A DNA stretch of 64,000 nt from BJGV01 sp964194745 (GTDB taxonomy: Bacteria; Pseudomonadota; Gammaproteobacteria; Burkholderiales; Nitrosomonadaceae), in contig OZ252054.1 of assembly GCA_965248035.1 (NCBI GenBank), positions 434,001 to 498,000 of the forward strand, read 5' to 3'. Every line of letters starts with the position of its first letter. Within the stretch, counting starts at the first letter, position 1. Under the pieces are notes generated by a model. It did not search any database. It saw only the letters and a list, made by a program, of their open reading frames with translations, and was not told the DNA's origin. The translations under genes were made by a program, and so were the position numbers. Positions 25,775 to 33,630 of the stretch are shown one piece after another.

Positions 25775-26703
25775 TGGACAAGCCCCTGATACGTTAAGCG
25801 TTTGCCAATGGCCGCATCACAGACGCTTTCAATGCGGTGCATGGTCTCCCGGCCACAACGTCCTTCATTGAGCCTGAACGAAAATTCATGAATATAACGC
25901 GATAAATGCTTGACGGATACTTGATGGAATGTGCCGTTCAGTCCACGTTTTAAGACCGCCCAAACGCTCTCAATGCCATTTGTGTGCGCCATGCCCTTCA
26001 CATATTCATTCGCCGAATGGTTTACGGCTTGGTGCTGATAGCCTTTACGCTCAATGCCTCGATAGGCGGCATGGTCATCCGTATAGAGCGTGCTGCCTAT
26101 TTCTATCGCCTCTTGAATCTCCGTCCACAGCGTAAGCCGATCCGTCGCAGGCACTGGCAGGGCCACGGTCTTGCCACCACGCTCCCTCATGCCGAGGACG
26201 GGTTGTTTGCCAACTGTCCCGGCTTTCGGTTTATCCCCTTTCTTCCAGTGCTTGTTCCGTTCTTTCCCGCCCACATACGTTTCGTCGATTTCTACGATTC
26301 CTGAGAGACGGGTAAGATCGCCACGGCAAGCCTCTCGAATCCGATGCAACGCAAACCAGGCGGACTTATACGTGACTCCAATTTCTTTGCTTAATTGCAT
26401 AGCGCTAATGCTCTTTCGAGAAGTCATGACGGTGTAAATGGCATAGAGCCATTTGTGAAGTCGAATGTGTGATTTTTCAAAAATGGAACCGGTCCGAACA
26501 CTAAAATGCTTGCCGCATCCTCGACAGTCATACATCCCTTTTCGTTTTCCCGATCTTGTATAGACCGATAGGCTTTGACATGTCGGGCAAGACACACCAT
26601 ATTTCCAGCAACGATCCTCAAGGTACTGTCGTGCGGTTTCCTCGTCAGGAAACATTTCCATCAACTGGTAGACACTGATTGCAGTATTGATCTTATAAGG
26701 CAT
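25771..26703 (-). CDS. IS1595-family transposase (copy A, intact)
   Basis: 310 residues. Zinc ribbon (C39, C42, C60, C63: CPTCQS and CRGCGKHF), then the catalytic core with EIDETYVGG (Asp about 140), YTDDHAAYRG (Asp about 209) and TNGIESVWAVLKRG (third acidic/Asn position and Lys). Good RBS GAGGAGG before ATG. The frame is intact, so it could mobilise itself and possibly the broken copies. Confidence 0.92.
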   Translation of the reverse strand: MPYKINTAISVYQLMEMFPDEETARQYLEDRCWKYGVSCPTCQSLSVYTRSGKRKGMYDCRGCGKHFSVRTGSIFEKSHIRLHKWLYAIYTVMTSRKSISAMQLSKEIGVTYKSAWFALHRIREACRGDLTRLSGIVEIDETYVGGKERNKHWKKGDKPKAGTVGKQPVLGMRERGGKTVALPVPATDRLTLWTEIQEAIEIGSTLYTDDHAAYRGIERKGYQHQAVNHSANEYVKGMAHTNGIESVWAVLKRGLNGTFHQVSVKHLSRYIHEFSFRLNEGRCGRETMHRIESVCDAAIGKRLTYQGLVQ

Positions 26704-26769
26704 GGCATCCTCCTCTCATGATAAGAGAATTATACCACAATATTTTCCGGTGTAAAGTATATAGTTCCC

Positions 26770-26777
26770 AAATATTA
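26770..26777 (+). repeat. target-site duplication of IS copy A, right (AAATATTA)
   Basis: Matches 24703-24710. Confidence 0.88.
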
Positions 26778-26874
26778 GCCTAGAAAGGACTTATCGTACC
26801 CACCCCCCCCATTTAATTTGACTTTAAATATTATTAGTTGACACCTACCAGGTCGTTACTGACTGATAATTAAA

Positions 26875-27138
26875 TCAAACCTTATTATCTTTTTCTACCA
26901 GTTTAACTACGTTCCAAGCCTTGGTCTTTGAAAGCGGACGGCTTTCTTTGATTATCACCAAATCACCTAGATGAAATTCATTACTTTTATCGTGCGCATG
27001 GTATTTTTTTGAGCGAACCATAATCTTACCGTAGAGTGGATGCCTAACTTTGCGCTCAACTAGTACTGTAATAGTCTTATCCATCTTATCACTCGTTACT
27101 CTCCCTGTGAGAGTACGACTCAAATTAGCTTCGCTCAT
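26875..27138 (-). CDS. rpsQ: 30S ribosomal protein S17
   Basis: 87 residues with TGRVTSDKMDKTITVLVERK and the KYHAHDKSNEFHLGD region. It is the last gene of the S10 operon. It overlaps rpmC by 4 bp. The IS insertion lies 97 bp downstream. Confidence 0.97.
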   Translation of the reverse strand: MSEANLSRTLTGRVTSDKMDKTITVLVERKVRHPLYGKIMVRSKKYHAHDKSNEFHLGDLVIIKESRPLSKTKAWNVVKLVEKDNKV

Positions 27139-27329
27139 GATTGTTTCACTTTTTGACAGAGTATAGTTCTTATGCGCGCAATATCACGGCGCACATTACG
27201 TAACTGGTTGGTATTGCCCAATTGCTGGGTTGCATGTTGCATTCGCAAACCAAATTGCGCCTTTAACATTGCCAATAGTTCCTGCTGCAACTCTTCTGGG
27301 CTTTTAGGTCTTAGTTCATTTGCTTTCAT
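27135..27329 (-). CDS. rpmC: 50S ribosomal protein L29
   Basis: 64 residues, MKANELRPKSPEELQQELLA and the conserved NVRRDIARIRTIL. It lies between rplP and rpsQ. Confidence 0.96.
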   Translation of the reverse strand: MKANELRPKSPEELQQELLAMLKAQFGLRMQHATQQLGNTNQLRNVRRDIARIRTILCQKVKQS

Positions 27330-27331
27330 GG

Positions 27332-27748
27332 TTAACCGCCTAATTGTCGAATAACAAATGTGGTCTGGATTGGTAGTTTTGCAGCGGCCAAACGAAATGC
27401 TTCCCGCGCCAACACCTCATCAACACCATCCATTTCATATAGCATCTTACCAGGCTGAATCTCGGCCACAAAGTATTCGGGATTACCCTTGCCACCACCC
27501 ATTCGCACTTCCGCTGGTTTACGGGAAATCGGTTTGTCTGGAAAAATACGGATCCTAATTTGGCCACCACGCTTTATATGGTGAGTCATGGCACGACGAG
27601 CAGCTTCAATCTGACGCGCAGTCAAACGACCACGGCCAACTGCCTTGAGGCCATATTCGCCAAAACTAACTTTTGTACCGCGAGTAGCAATCCCTTTATT
27701 GCGGCCTTTTTGCTGTTTGCGGTACTTTGTTCTAGCTGGCTGCTGCAT
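27332..27748 (-). CDS. rplP: 50S ribosomal protein L16
   Basis: 138 residues, MQQPARTKYRKQQKGRNKGI at the start and the L16 signatures YGLKAVGRGRLTARQIEAAR and RMGGGKGNPEYFVAEI. Confidence 0.97.
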   Translation of the reverse strand: MQQPARTKYRKQQKGRNKGIATRGTKVSFGEYGLKAVGRGRLTARQIEAARRAMTHHIKRGGQIRIRIFPDKPISRKPAEVRMGGGKGNPEYFVAEIQPGKMLYEMDGVDEVLAREAFRLAAAKLPIQTTFVIRQLGG

Positions 27749-27766
27749 CTTTAGCTCCCCGCTTCT

Positions 27767-28705
27767 TCACTGTTTTTTTAACTGTAGACTTGACGGCAGG
27801 CTCACAGCTGTTTTAGTTGGTTTTGCAGCTGTCTTGGTTGGCTTCACAGCTGTTTTAGTTGGTTTTGCAGCTGTTTTGGCAGGCTTCTTAGTAATTTTCT
27901 TAGCACTAGCCTTCTTCTTACTAGCAGTTTCACCCTCAGTTTTCTCAGCTGGCTTGGCCTCTGCTGCGACTTTGGCTGTTGTAGTTTCGGGTTTACTAGA
28001 TGGGCGTTTTTTCTTCGGCTCTCCCTTTGGTCCAGGTGCCTGATCGGGGGTAATGTTGGCCGCAGGTTGTTCGCTTCGGCCCATCACCTCACCCTTAAAT
28101 ACCCATACCTTGATGCCAATCGCCCCATAAGTGGTCTGGGCTTCCGACGTACCATAATCTATGTCAGCACGCAATGTGTGAAGGGGAACACGTCCTTCAC
28201 GGTACCATTCAGAACGAGCAATTTCAATACCATTTAATCGTCCTGCGCTCATGATTTTGATACCTTGGGCACCCAAACGCATGGCGTTCTGTATAGCACG
28301 CTTCATGGCACGACGAAACATGATACGTTTTTCTAACTGCTGTGCAATGTTATCGGCAATCAATTGCGCGTCGATTTCAGGCTTTCGGATTTCCTCAATA
28401 TTCACATGTACTGGAACACCCATTCGCTTTTGTAATTCTCCTCGGAGAACCTCAATGTCTTCTCCCTTCTTGCCAATTACAATACCGGGACGCGAAGTAT
28501 AAATCGTGAAACGGGCATTTTTGGATGGGCGCTCGATCGTTATACGACCAACAGACGCGTGTGCCAGTTTCTTCTTCAGGTATTCCCTCACTCTGATATC
28601 TTCTTGTAACATTACTGGAAAGTTTTTTCTGTTGGCGTACCACTTTGATGACCAGTTCTTCAGTACGGAAAGACGGAAACCTATTGGATGTATTTTTTGT
28701 CCCAT
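27767..28705 (-). CDS. rpsC: 30S ribosomal protein S3 with repeat-containing C-terminal tail
   Basis: 312 residues from ATG 28705 (MGQKIHPIGFRLS). The KH domain (RPGIVIGKKGEDIEVLRGEL) and C-terminal S3 domain are normal. After about residue 215 there is a Lys/Ala/Pro-rich tail of some 95 residues, much longer than in E. coli S3 (233 in total). The tail includes four 7-residue repeats KPTKTA(A/V). It is probably disordered and RNA-binding by charge. Upstream in-frame starts were rejected because homology begins at MGQKIHP. Confidence 0.95.
   Translation of the reverse strand: MGQKIHPIGFRLSVLKNWSSKWYANRKNFPVMLQEDIRVREYLKKKLAHASVGRITIERPSKNARFTIYTSRPGIVIGKKGEDIEVLRGELQKRMGVPVHVNIEEIRKPEIDAQLIADNIAQQLEKRIMFRRAMKRAIQNAMRLGAQGIKIMSAGRLNGIEIARSEWYREGRVPLHTLRADIDYGTSEAQTTYGAIGIKVWVFKGEVMGRSEQPAANITPDQAPGPKGEPKKKRPSSKPETTTAKVAAEAKPAEKTEGETASKKKASAKKITKKPAKTAAKPTKTAVKPTKTAAKPTKTAVSLPSSLQLKKQ
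27804..27887 (-). repeat. four 21-bp tandem repeats in rpsC tail
   Basis: Two alternating 21-bp units (ACAGCTGTTTTAGTTGGTTT and GCAGCTG-type) repeated as a 42-bp pair, nearly exact. They encode the KPTKTA(A/V) heptads and are likely to vary in number by slippage. Confidence 0.85.
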
Positions 28706-28722
28706 AATATTCTTGTGTGCTC

Positions 28723-29070
28723 CTATTTTCGGACGCCAACCTTGTCGCCAACGGTTAGCAGAATGTGGCATGTTGGCTTGACAATACGGTTACCACGACC
28801 TTTGGCGCGAGCACTAGTCCGCATCATTGATGGACCGCGATCCACATATATAGCTGAAATTTTTAATTCGTCTATGTCTGCACCATCGTTATGTTCAGCA
28901 TTAGCAATAGCTGATTCCAGCAATTTACGAATGATGACAGCACCCTTTTTCGGGCTAAAAGCAAGTAGATTCAACGCTCGATCCACCGGTAGCCCACGAA
29001 CCTGATCTGCTACTAAGCGTCCCTTTTGTTCAGATAACCGCACCCCGCGTAATACAGCAGATGTTTGCAT
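28723..29070 (-). CDS. rplV: 50S ribosomal protein L22
   Basis: 115 residues from ATG 29070 (MQTSAVLRGVRLSEQKGRL). An in-frame upstream start at 29166 was rejected because those residues overlap rpsS and are not L22-like. The C-terminal signature is RTSARAKGRGNRI. Confidence 0.95.
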   Translation of the reverse strand: MQTSAVLRGVRLSEQKGRLVADQVRGLPVDRALNLLAFSPKKGAVIIRKLLESAIANAEHNDGADIDELKISAIYVDRGPSMMRTSARAKGRGNRIVKPTCHILLTVGDKVGVRK

Positions 29071-29083
29071 ATGATGACTGCTC

Positions 29084-29377
29084 CTATTTTTTTGATTTGG
29101 CTGACGCAGCCACTTTCTTATCGCCGGAATGTTCCTTAAAAGTGCGGGTGTGAGAAAACTCACCAAGCTTATGCCCTACCATATTCTCGGTAACATAGAC
29201 TGGAATATGCTGCCTACCATTGTGTACTGCGATAGTAAGGCCGATAAAATCTGGTAGAACTGTAGAGCGACGTGACCAGGTTTTGATTGGACGCCTATCA
29301 TTGCTTGCGCGCGCAGTCTCTACTTTTGCTTTCAAATGTAAATCAACAAACGGGCCTTTTTTTATGGAACGAGCCAT
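29084..29377 (-). CDS. rpsS: 30S ribosomal protein S19
   Basis: 97 residues with MARSIKKGPFVDLHL and the NMVGHKLGEFSHTRTFKEHS region. Confidence 0.97.
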   Translation of the reverse strand: MARSIKKGPFVDLHLKAKVETARASNDRRPIKTWSRRSTVLPDFIGLTIAVHNGRQHIPVYVTENMVGHKLGEFSHTRTFKEHSGDKKVAASAKSKK

Positions 29378-29382
29378 GATTA

Positions 29383-30222
29383 TTATCCCTTGTTCTTGTT
29401 TGAATAACGACGGCGTACGATCATACCGTCAGTACGCTTATTCGTACGGGTGCGATAACCCTTCGCCGGAGTTCCCCACGGGCTCACTGGGTGCCGTCCA
29501 GCTGCAGTTTTACCCTCGCCACCACCATGTGGATGGTCTATTGGATTCATCACCACACCGCGCACTGTCGGACGAATACCCCGCCATCGTTGCGCACCCG
29601 CCTTACCAAGAGAGCGCAAATTATGTTCCTCATTGCCAACCTCACCAATTGTGGCACGACAATCAATATGCACTTTGCGAATTTCACCAGAACGAAGACG
29701 TAACTGTGCGTAATCACCCTCACGCGACAGTAGCTGTATCGATGTTCCAGCAGAACGTGCAAGCTGTGCCCCCTTTCCAGGCGATATTTCAACGCAGTGA
29801 ATTGTGCTACCTACTGGGATATTACGTAATGGTAACGTATTACCATTCTTGATCGGCGCATCCACACCACTCATTAGTTGCATGCCTACAATAATCCCCT
29901 TGGGCGCAATAATATAGTAGCGTTCTCCATCGACATAACAAAGCAGCGCCAGATTTGCACTACGGTTCGGATCGTATTCTAACCGTTCAACCTTAGCAAC
30001 TATACCGTCCTTTTTACGACGAAAATCTACTTTGCGATAATGTTGCTTATGACCACCACCCATGTGACGGGTAGTAATATGTCCGCTATTATTGCGCCCA
30101 GCAGAGCGGCTTTGTTTCTCCAACAGTTTGGAATAAGGCGCCCCCTTATACAAACTGGAATTAACGACCTTAACAACGCCACGACGCCCGGGAGAAGTTG
30201 GTTTGACTTTAATGAGCGCCAT
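29383..30222 (-). CDS. rplB: 50S ribosomal protein L2
   Basis: 279 residues, full length, containing RNNSGHITTRHMGGGHKQHY and the peptidyl-transferase-proximal VMNPIDHPHGGGEGK loop. It overlaps rplW by 1 bp. Confidence 0.97.
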   Translation of the reverse strand: MALIKVKPTSPGRRGVVKVVNSSLYKGAPYSKLLEKQSRSAGRNNSGHITTRHMGGGHKQHYRKVDFRRKKDGIVAKVERLEYDPNRSANLALLCYVDGERYYIIAPKGIIVGMQLMSGVDAPIKNGNTLPLRNIPVGSTIHCVEISPGKGAQLARSAGTSIQLLSREGDYAQLRLRSGEIRKVHIDCRATIGEVGNEEHNLRSLGKAGAQRWRGIRPTVRGVVMNPIDHPHGGGEGKTAAGRHPVSPWGTPAKGYRTRTNKRTDGMIVRRRYSNKNKG

Positions 30223-30557
30223 TACTTACCCTCCACTTGAGCAATTTCAGAAAAGTTAATTTCCTGGCCAGTTTTTATGCTGACATATGCCTTCTTCCAG
30301 TTACTACGGCGCCCCATAAAACGACCAAATCGTTTTTCTTTGCCTTTAACGTTAGCCACTCGCACGCCTCTAACTTCTATGTTTTGCGCCTTCCACATTA
30401 ACTCAACAGCAGCCCGAATCTCAGCCTTCGTAGCATCCTGTATTACACGAAAGATGATTTGGTTATGCTTTTCTAAAATATATGTAGCCTTCTCAGAAAC
30501 TTGAGGCATCAATATCACTTGCATCAAGCGCTCTTGACTGAAAATTTGCACGCTCAC
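30222..30557 (-). CDS. rplW: 50S ribosomal protein L23
   Basis: 111 residues, with PQVSEKATYILEKHN and NIEVRGVRVANVKGKEKRFG. The start overlaps rplD by 4 bp; an internal ATG at MQVILMPQ could be the real start. Confidence 0.93.
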   Translation of the reverse strand: MSVQIFSQERLMQVILMPQVSEKATYILEKHNQIIFRVIQDATKAEIRAAVELMWKAQNIEVRGVRVANVKGKEKRFGRFMGRRSNWKKAYVSIKTGQEINFSEIAQVEGK

Positions 30558-31174
30558 GCTAGCATCTCCTCAATTTTTGTCACAGCACTGTGAGTCATCA
30601 GCACATTTTCGAATCGTACAAGACTGACAGGATCGGCATGACCCACTTCTACTACCATCACATGCGAAAGATTACGAGACGACAGATAAAGATTCTCGTC
30701 TACCTTATCTGTAATAAGCATGACCTCCCCCAGCCCCATATTTTTCAGTTTTTGGGACAACAATTTTGTTTTTGGACTATCTACGATAAAATCTTCTACA
30801 ACAGACAATCGGCTTTCACGTACCAGTTGAGACAAAATGGCGCTCATACCTGCACGATACATTTTGCGATTTACCTTGTGACTAAAGTTCTCTTCCGGAC
30901 TATTAGGAAAAATTCTACCACCACCTCGCCATAATGGACTGGAAGCCATGCCTGCACGAGCACGCCCCGTGCCCTTTTGCCGCCATGGCTTACGAGTAGA
31001 TTTGGTGACATTTGCGCGCCCCTTCTGCGCGCGATTGGCGCTACGGGCGTTGGCTAAATAAGCCGTTATTACCTGATGCACGAGAGCCTCGTTGTATTCA
31101 CGGCCAAACAGTGTATCGGAAACAGAAATACATGCGGTTGATTGACCGTTATCACTAATAAGTCTAAGCTCCAT
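30554..31174 (-). CDS. rplD: 50S ribosomal protein L4
   Basis: 206 residues with the tunnel loop region TRKPWRQKGTGRARAGMASS and WRGGGRIFPN. In E. coli L4 is the S10-operon autoregulator. It overlaps rplC by 1 bp. Confidence 0.97.
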   Translation of the reverse strand: MELRLISDNGQSTACISVSDTLFGREYNEALVHQVITAYLANARSANRAQKGRANVTKSTRKPWRQKGTGRARAGMASSPLWRGGGRIFPNSPEENFSHKVNRKMYRAGMSAILSQLVRESRLSVVEDFIVDSPKTKLLSQKLKNMGLGEVMLITDKVDENLYLSSRNLSHVMVVEVGHADPVSLVRFENVLMTHSAVTKIEEMLA

Positions 31175-31902
31175 TATGTGCTCGCCTTCTTGCCGGACTG
31201 CGCACCACTACTTTTGGCGCCAACTTTAGCATCACTCTTGATAGCTGGCTTAGCGCTTATTCTAGCGATCTTCAAACTTGGATGCACCACCACATCCCCA
31301 CCCCTTGAGCTGGGAATTGCGCCCTTGATGAGAAGTAAGCCGCGCTCGGCATCGATCCGCAGTACTTCCAGATTCTGGGTAGTACGCCGCACGCTGCCTA
31401 AATGTCCAGACATACGCTTACCAGGAAATACGCGGCCAGGATCCTGGCACATACCTATAGAACCAGGTTTATTGTGAGATTTCGAGTTGCCATGACTAGC
31501 ACGATTTGAGGAGAAGTGATGACGTTTGATCACACCAGCGAAACCCTTGCCAATGGTGATGCCGGCTACATCTACTCTTTGACCGACTTGAAAAATATCC
31601 ACTCCTACAACAGCGCCAGCCTTCAGGCTTGCCAGCTGTTCCTCCGTTACGTGGAATTCCTTGAGCATGTGTCCCGCTTCCACCGCAGCCTTAGCAAAGT
31701 GCCCAGCTGATGGCTTGTTAACACGATTAGCACGACGCTTGCCAAAAGTTACTTGTACCGCCGAATAGCCATCAGTCTTAGGCGCCTTAATTTGTGTGAT
31801 GCGATTATTAGACACGTCAAGCACCGTCACCGGTTGGCTGTTGCCATCGTCAGTAAAAATACGAGTCATCCCAACCTTGCGGCCGACTAATCCTAAACTC
31901 AT
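31174..31902 (-). CDS. rplC: 50S ribosomal protein L3
   Basis: 242 residues, somewhat longer than usual because of a Lys/Ala/Ser-rich C-terminal tail (about 25 residues after residue 215). Core signatures are GLVGRKVGMTRIF, and HGNSKSHNKPGSIGMCQDPG with the Gln that PrmB methylates in known species. Confidence 0.97.
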   Translation of the reverse strand: MSLGLVGRKVGMTRIFTDDGNSQPVTVLDVSNNRITQIKAPKTDGYSAVQVTFGKRRANRVNKPSAGHFAKAAVEAGHMLKEFHVTEEQLASLKAGAVVGVDIFQVGQRVDVAGITIGKGFAGVIKRHHFSSNRASHGNSKSHNKPGSIGMCQDPGRVFPGKRMSGHLGSVRRTTQNLEVLRIDAERGLLLIKGAIPSSRGGDVVVHPSLKIARISAKPAIKSDAKVGAKSSGAQSGKKAST

Positions 31903-32019
31903 TTTAAATAACCTTTATTTAAAGACGCCGATTACAATTGACCGGCACTTTACAAACATTTTAACCGTATACTAAATATTCTTACCAAGAAACAATTAAT
32001 TAAAATTCATACTCGAAAC

Positions 32020-32328
32020 TCATAATTTTATTTCTACATCAACGCCTGCTGGTAAATCTAGCCTCATCAATGCATCTACGGTCTTATCAGTAGGATCCAT
32101 AATGTCCATTAGACGCAAGTGAGTACGAATCTCAAACTGATCACGCGAAGTCTTATTAACATGTGGCGAACGCAGTACATCGAAGTGCTCAATGCGTGTT
32201 GGTAACGGTATGGGTCCCTTTACCACTGCACCTGTACGCTTGGCAGTCTCGACAATTTCCATCGCAGACTTATCTATCAACCGGTAATCAAACGCCTTCA
32301 AACGAATACGAATTTTCTGGTTCTGCAT
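32020..32328 (-). CDS. rpsJ: 30S ribosomal protein S10
   Basis: 102 residues, KIRIRLKAFDYRLIDKSAME at the start. It is the first gene of the S10 operon; a 117-bp spacer separates it from rplC. Confidence 0.97.
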   Translation of the reverse strand: MQNQKIRIRLKAFDYRLIDKSAMEIVETAKRTGAVVKGPIPLPTRIEHFDVLRSPHVNKTSRDQFEIRTHLRLMDIMDPTDKTVDALMRLDLPAGVDVEIKL

Positions 32329-32414
32329 GCTCGGACCTCAGGATTGAGGATTCGGGATTCAACGATATGTGCGCTTGGCACTTAATCCTGACTCCTTCCT
32401 CCTTGATTCTATCG

Positions 32415-33605
32415 TTACTCAATAATCTTTGCCACTACACCCGCACCAACGGTTCTGCCACCCTCACGAATAGCAAAACGCAAACCCTCTTCCATTGCAA
32501 TCGGCGCTATTAAACTCACCGTTACCGAAACATTGTCGCCCGGCATTATCATTTCCGTACCTTTCGGTAACTCAATTGCACCAGTTACGTCAGTAGTACG
32601 GAAGTAAAACTGTGGGCGATAACCCTGGAAAAATGGAGTATGGCGTCCACCCTCCTCTTTACTCAAAATATAGATCTCAGCAGTAAATTTGGTGTGGGGG
32701 GTAATAGAGCCTGGCTTGGCTAACACTTGGCCACGCTCGACTTCCTCACGTTTGGTACCTCGTAACAGTACCCCAACATTGTCGCCCGCTTGGCCTTGAT
32801 CAAGTAGCTTCCTAAACATTTCTACACCAGTACAAACAGTCTTGTCTGTGGGCTTTAAACCGACAATCTCAATCTCCTCACCCACCTTAACAACGCCACG
32901 TTCAACCCGACCAGTGACAACAGTGCCACGTCCGGAAATAGAAAATACGTCTTCTACCGGCATGAGGAAGGTGCCATCTAGGACGCGTACCGGCTCAGGA
33001 ATATGGTTGTCCAACGCATCTGCTAGCTTGTGTATGGACGGTTCACCAATGTCGCCCTGGTCACCTTCGAGAGCCTTCAGGGCAGAACCAACAATGATCG
33101 GCGTACTGTCACCAGGAAAATTGTATTTGGTCAGTAATTCACGTACTTCCATCTCAACTAACTCTAGTAGTTCAGCATCGTCCACCATGTCAGCTTTGTT
33201 CATGTAGACAACAATGTAGGGCACACCTACCTGGCGTGCAAGCAAAATGTGTTCGCGTGTCTGCGGCATGGGACCATCGGCAGCTGATACAACCAGTATG
33301 GCACCATCCATCTGCGCCGCACCAGTAATCATGTTCTTGACGTAGTCAGCGTGGCCAGGGCAATCAACATGAGCATAGTGACGTTTCTCAGTTTCGTATT
33401 CGACGTGGGAAGTATTGATAGTAATACCACGGGCCTTCTCTTCCGGCGCCGAATCAATCTGAGCAAAGCTTTTCGCTTCACCACCAAATTTCTTTGCCAA
33501 TATCATTGTGATCGCAGCCGTCAACGTAGTTTTACCATGGTCTACGTGACCAATCGTGCCTACGTTTATATGCGGCTTCGTCCGCTCAAATTTGCTTTTT
33601 GCCAT
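32415..33605 (-). CDS. tuf: elongation factor Tu
   Basis: 396 residues, full length. G-domain motifs: GHVDHGKTT (P-loop), DCPGH and NKAD. It carries aminoacyl-tRNA to the ribosome. It lies between fusA and rpsJ in the str operon. Confidence 0.98.
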   Translation of the reverse strand: MAKSKFERTKPHINVGTIGHVDHGKTTLTAAITMILAKKFGGEAKSFAQIDSAPEEKARGITINTSHVEYETEKRHYAHVDCPGHADYVKNMITGAAQMDGAILVVSAADGPMPQTREHILLARQVGVPYIVVYMNKADMVDDAELLELVEMEVRELLTKYNFPGDSTPIIVGSALKALEGDQGDIGEPSIHKLADALDNHIPEPVRVLDGTFLMPVEDVFSISGRGTVVTGRVERGVVKVGEEIEIVGLKPTDKTVCTGVEMFRKLLDQGQAGDNVGVLLRGTKREEVERGQVLAKPGSITPHTKFTAEIYILSKEEGGRHTPFFQGYRPQFYFRTTDVTGAIELPKGTEMIMPGDNVSVTVSLIAPIAMEEGLRFAIREGGRTVGAGVVAKIIE

Positions 33606-33630
33606 GATTGTTTCCTTTTCTTAACGACTA

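Larger units (their letters stand above)
24711..26769 (-). mobile_element. IS1595-family element with methyltransferase passenger, copy A
   Basis: 2,059 bp, from GGGATTTATGTAGTTGTTAC at the left to a right end whose complement begins GGGAACTATATACTTTACAC. The ends form an imperfect 23-bp inverted repeat (16 matches). It carries an intact transposase and a methyltransferase, both transcribed in the direction of the ribosomal operon in which it sits (between rpsQ and rplN). A promoter inside the right end (TTTACA at 26751-26756, 16 bp, TATAAT at 26729-26734) and a GAGGAGG site drive the transposase. Confidence 0.93.

Noticed and set aside
26801..26812. C-run downstream of rpsQ as a possible phase-variable tract
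   Set aside because: It lies in non-coding DNA between rpsQ and the IS, outside any promoter spacer or reading frame that could be switched.
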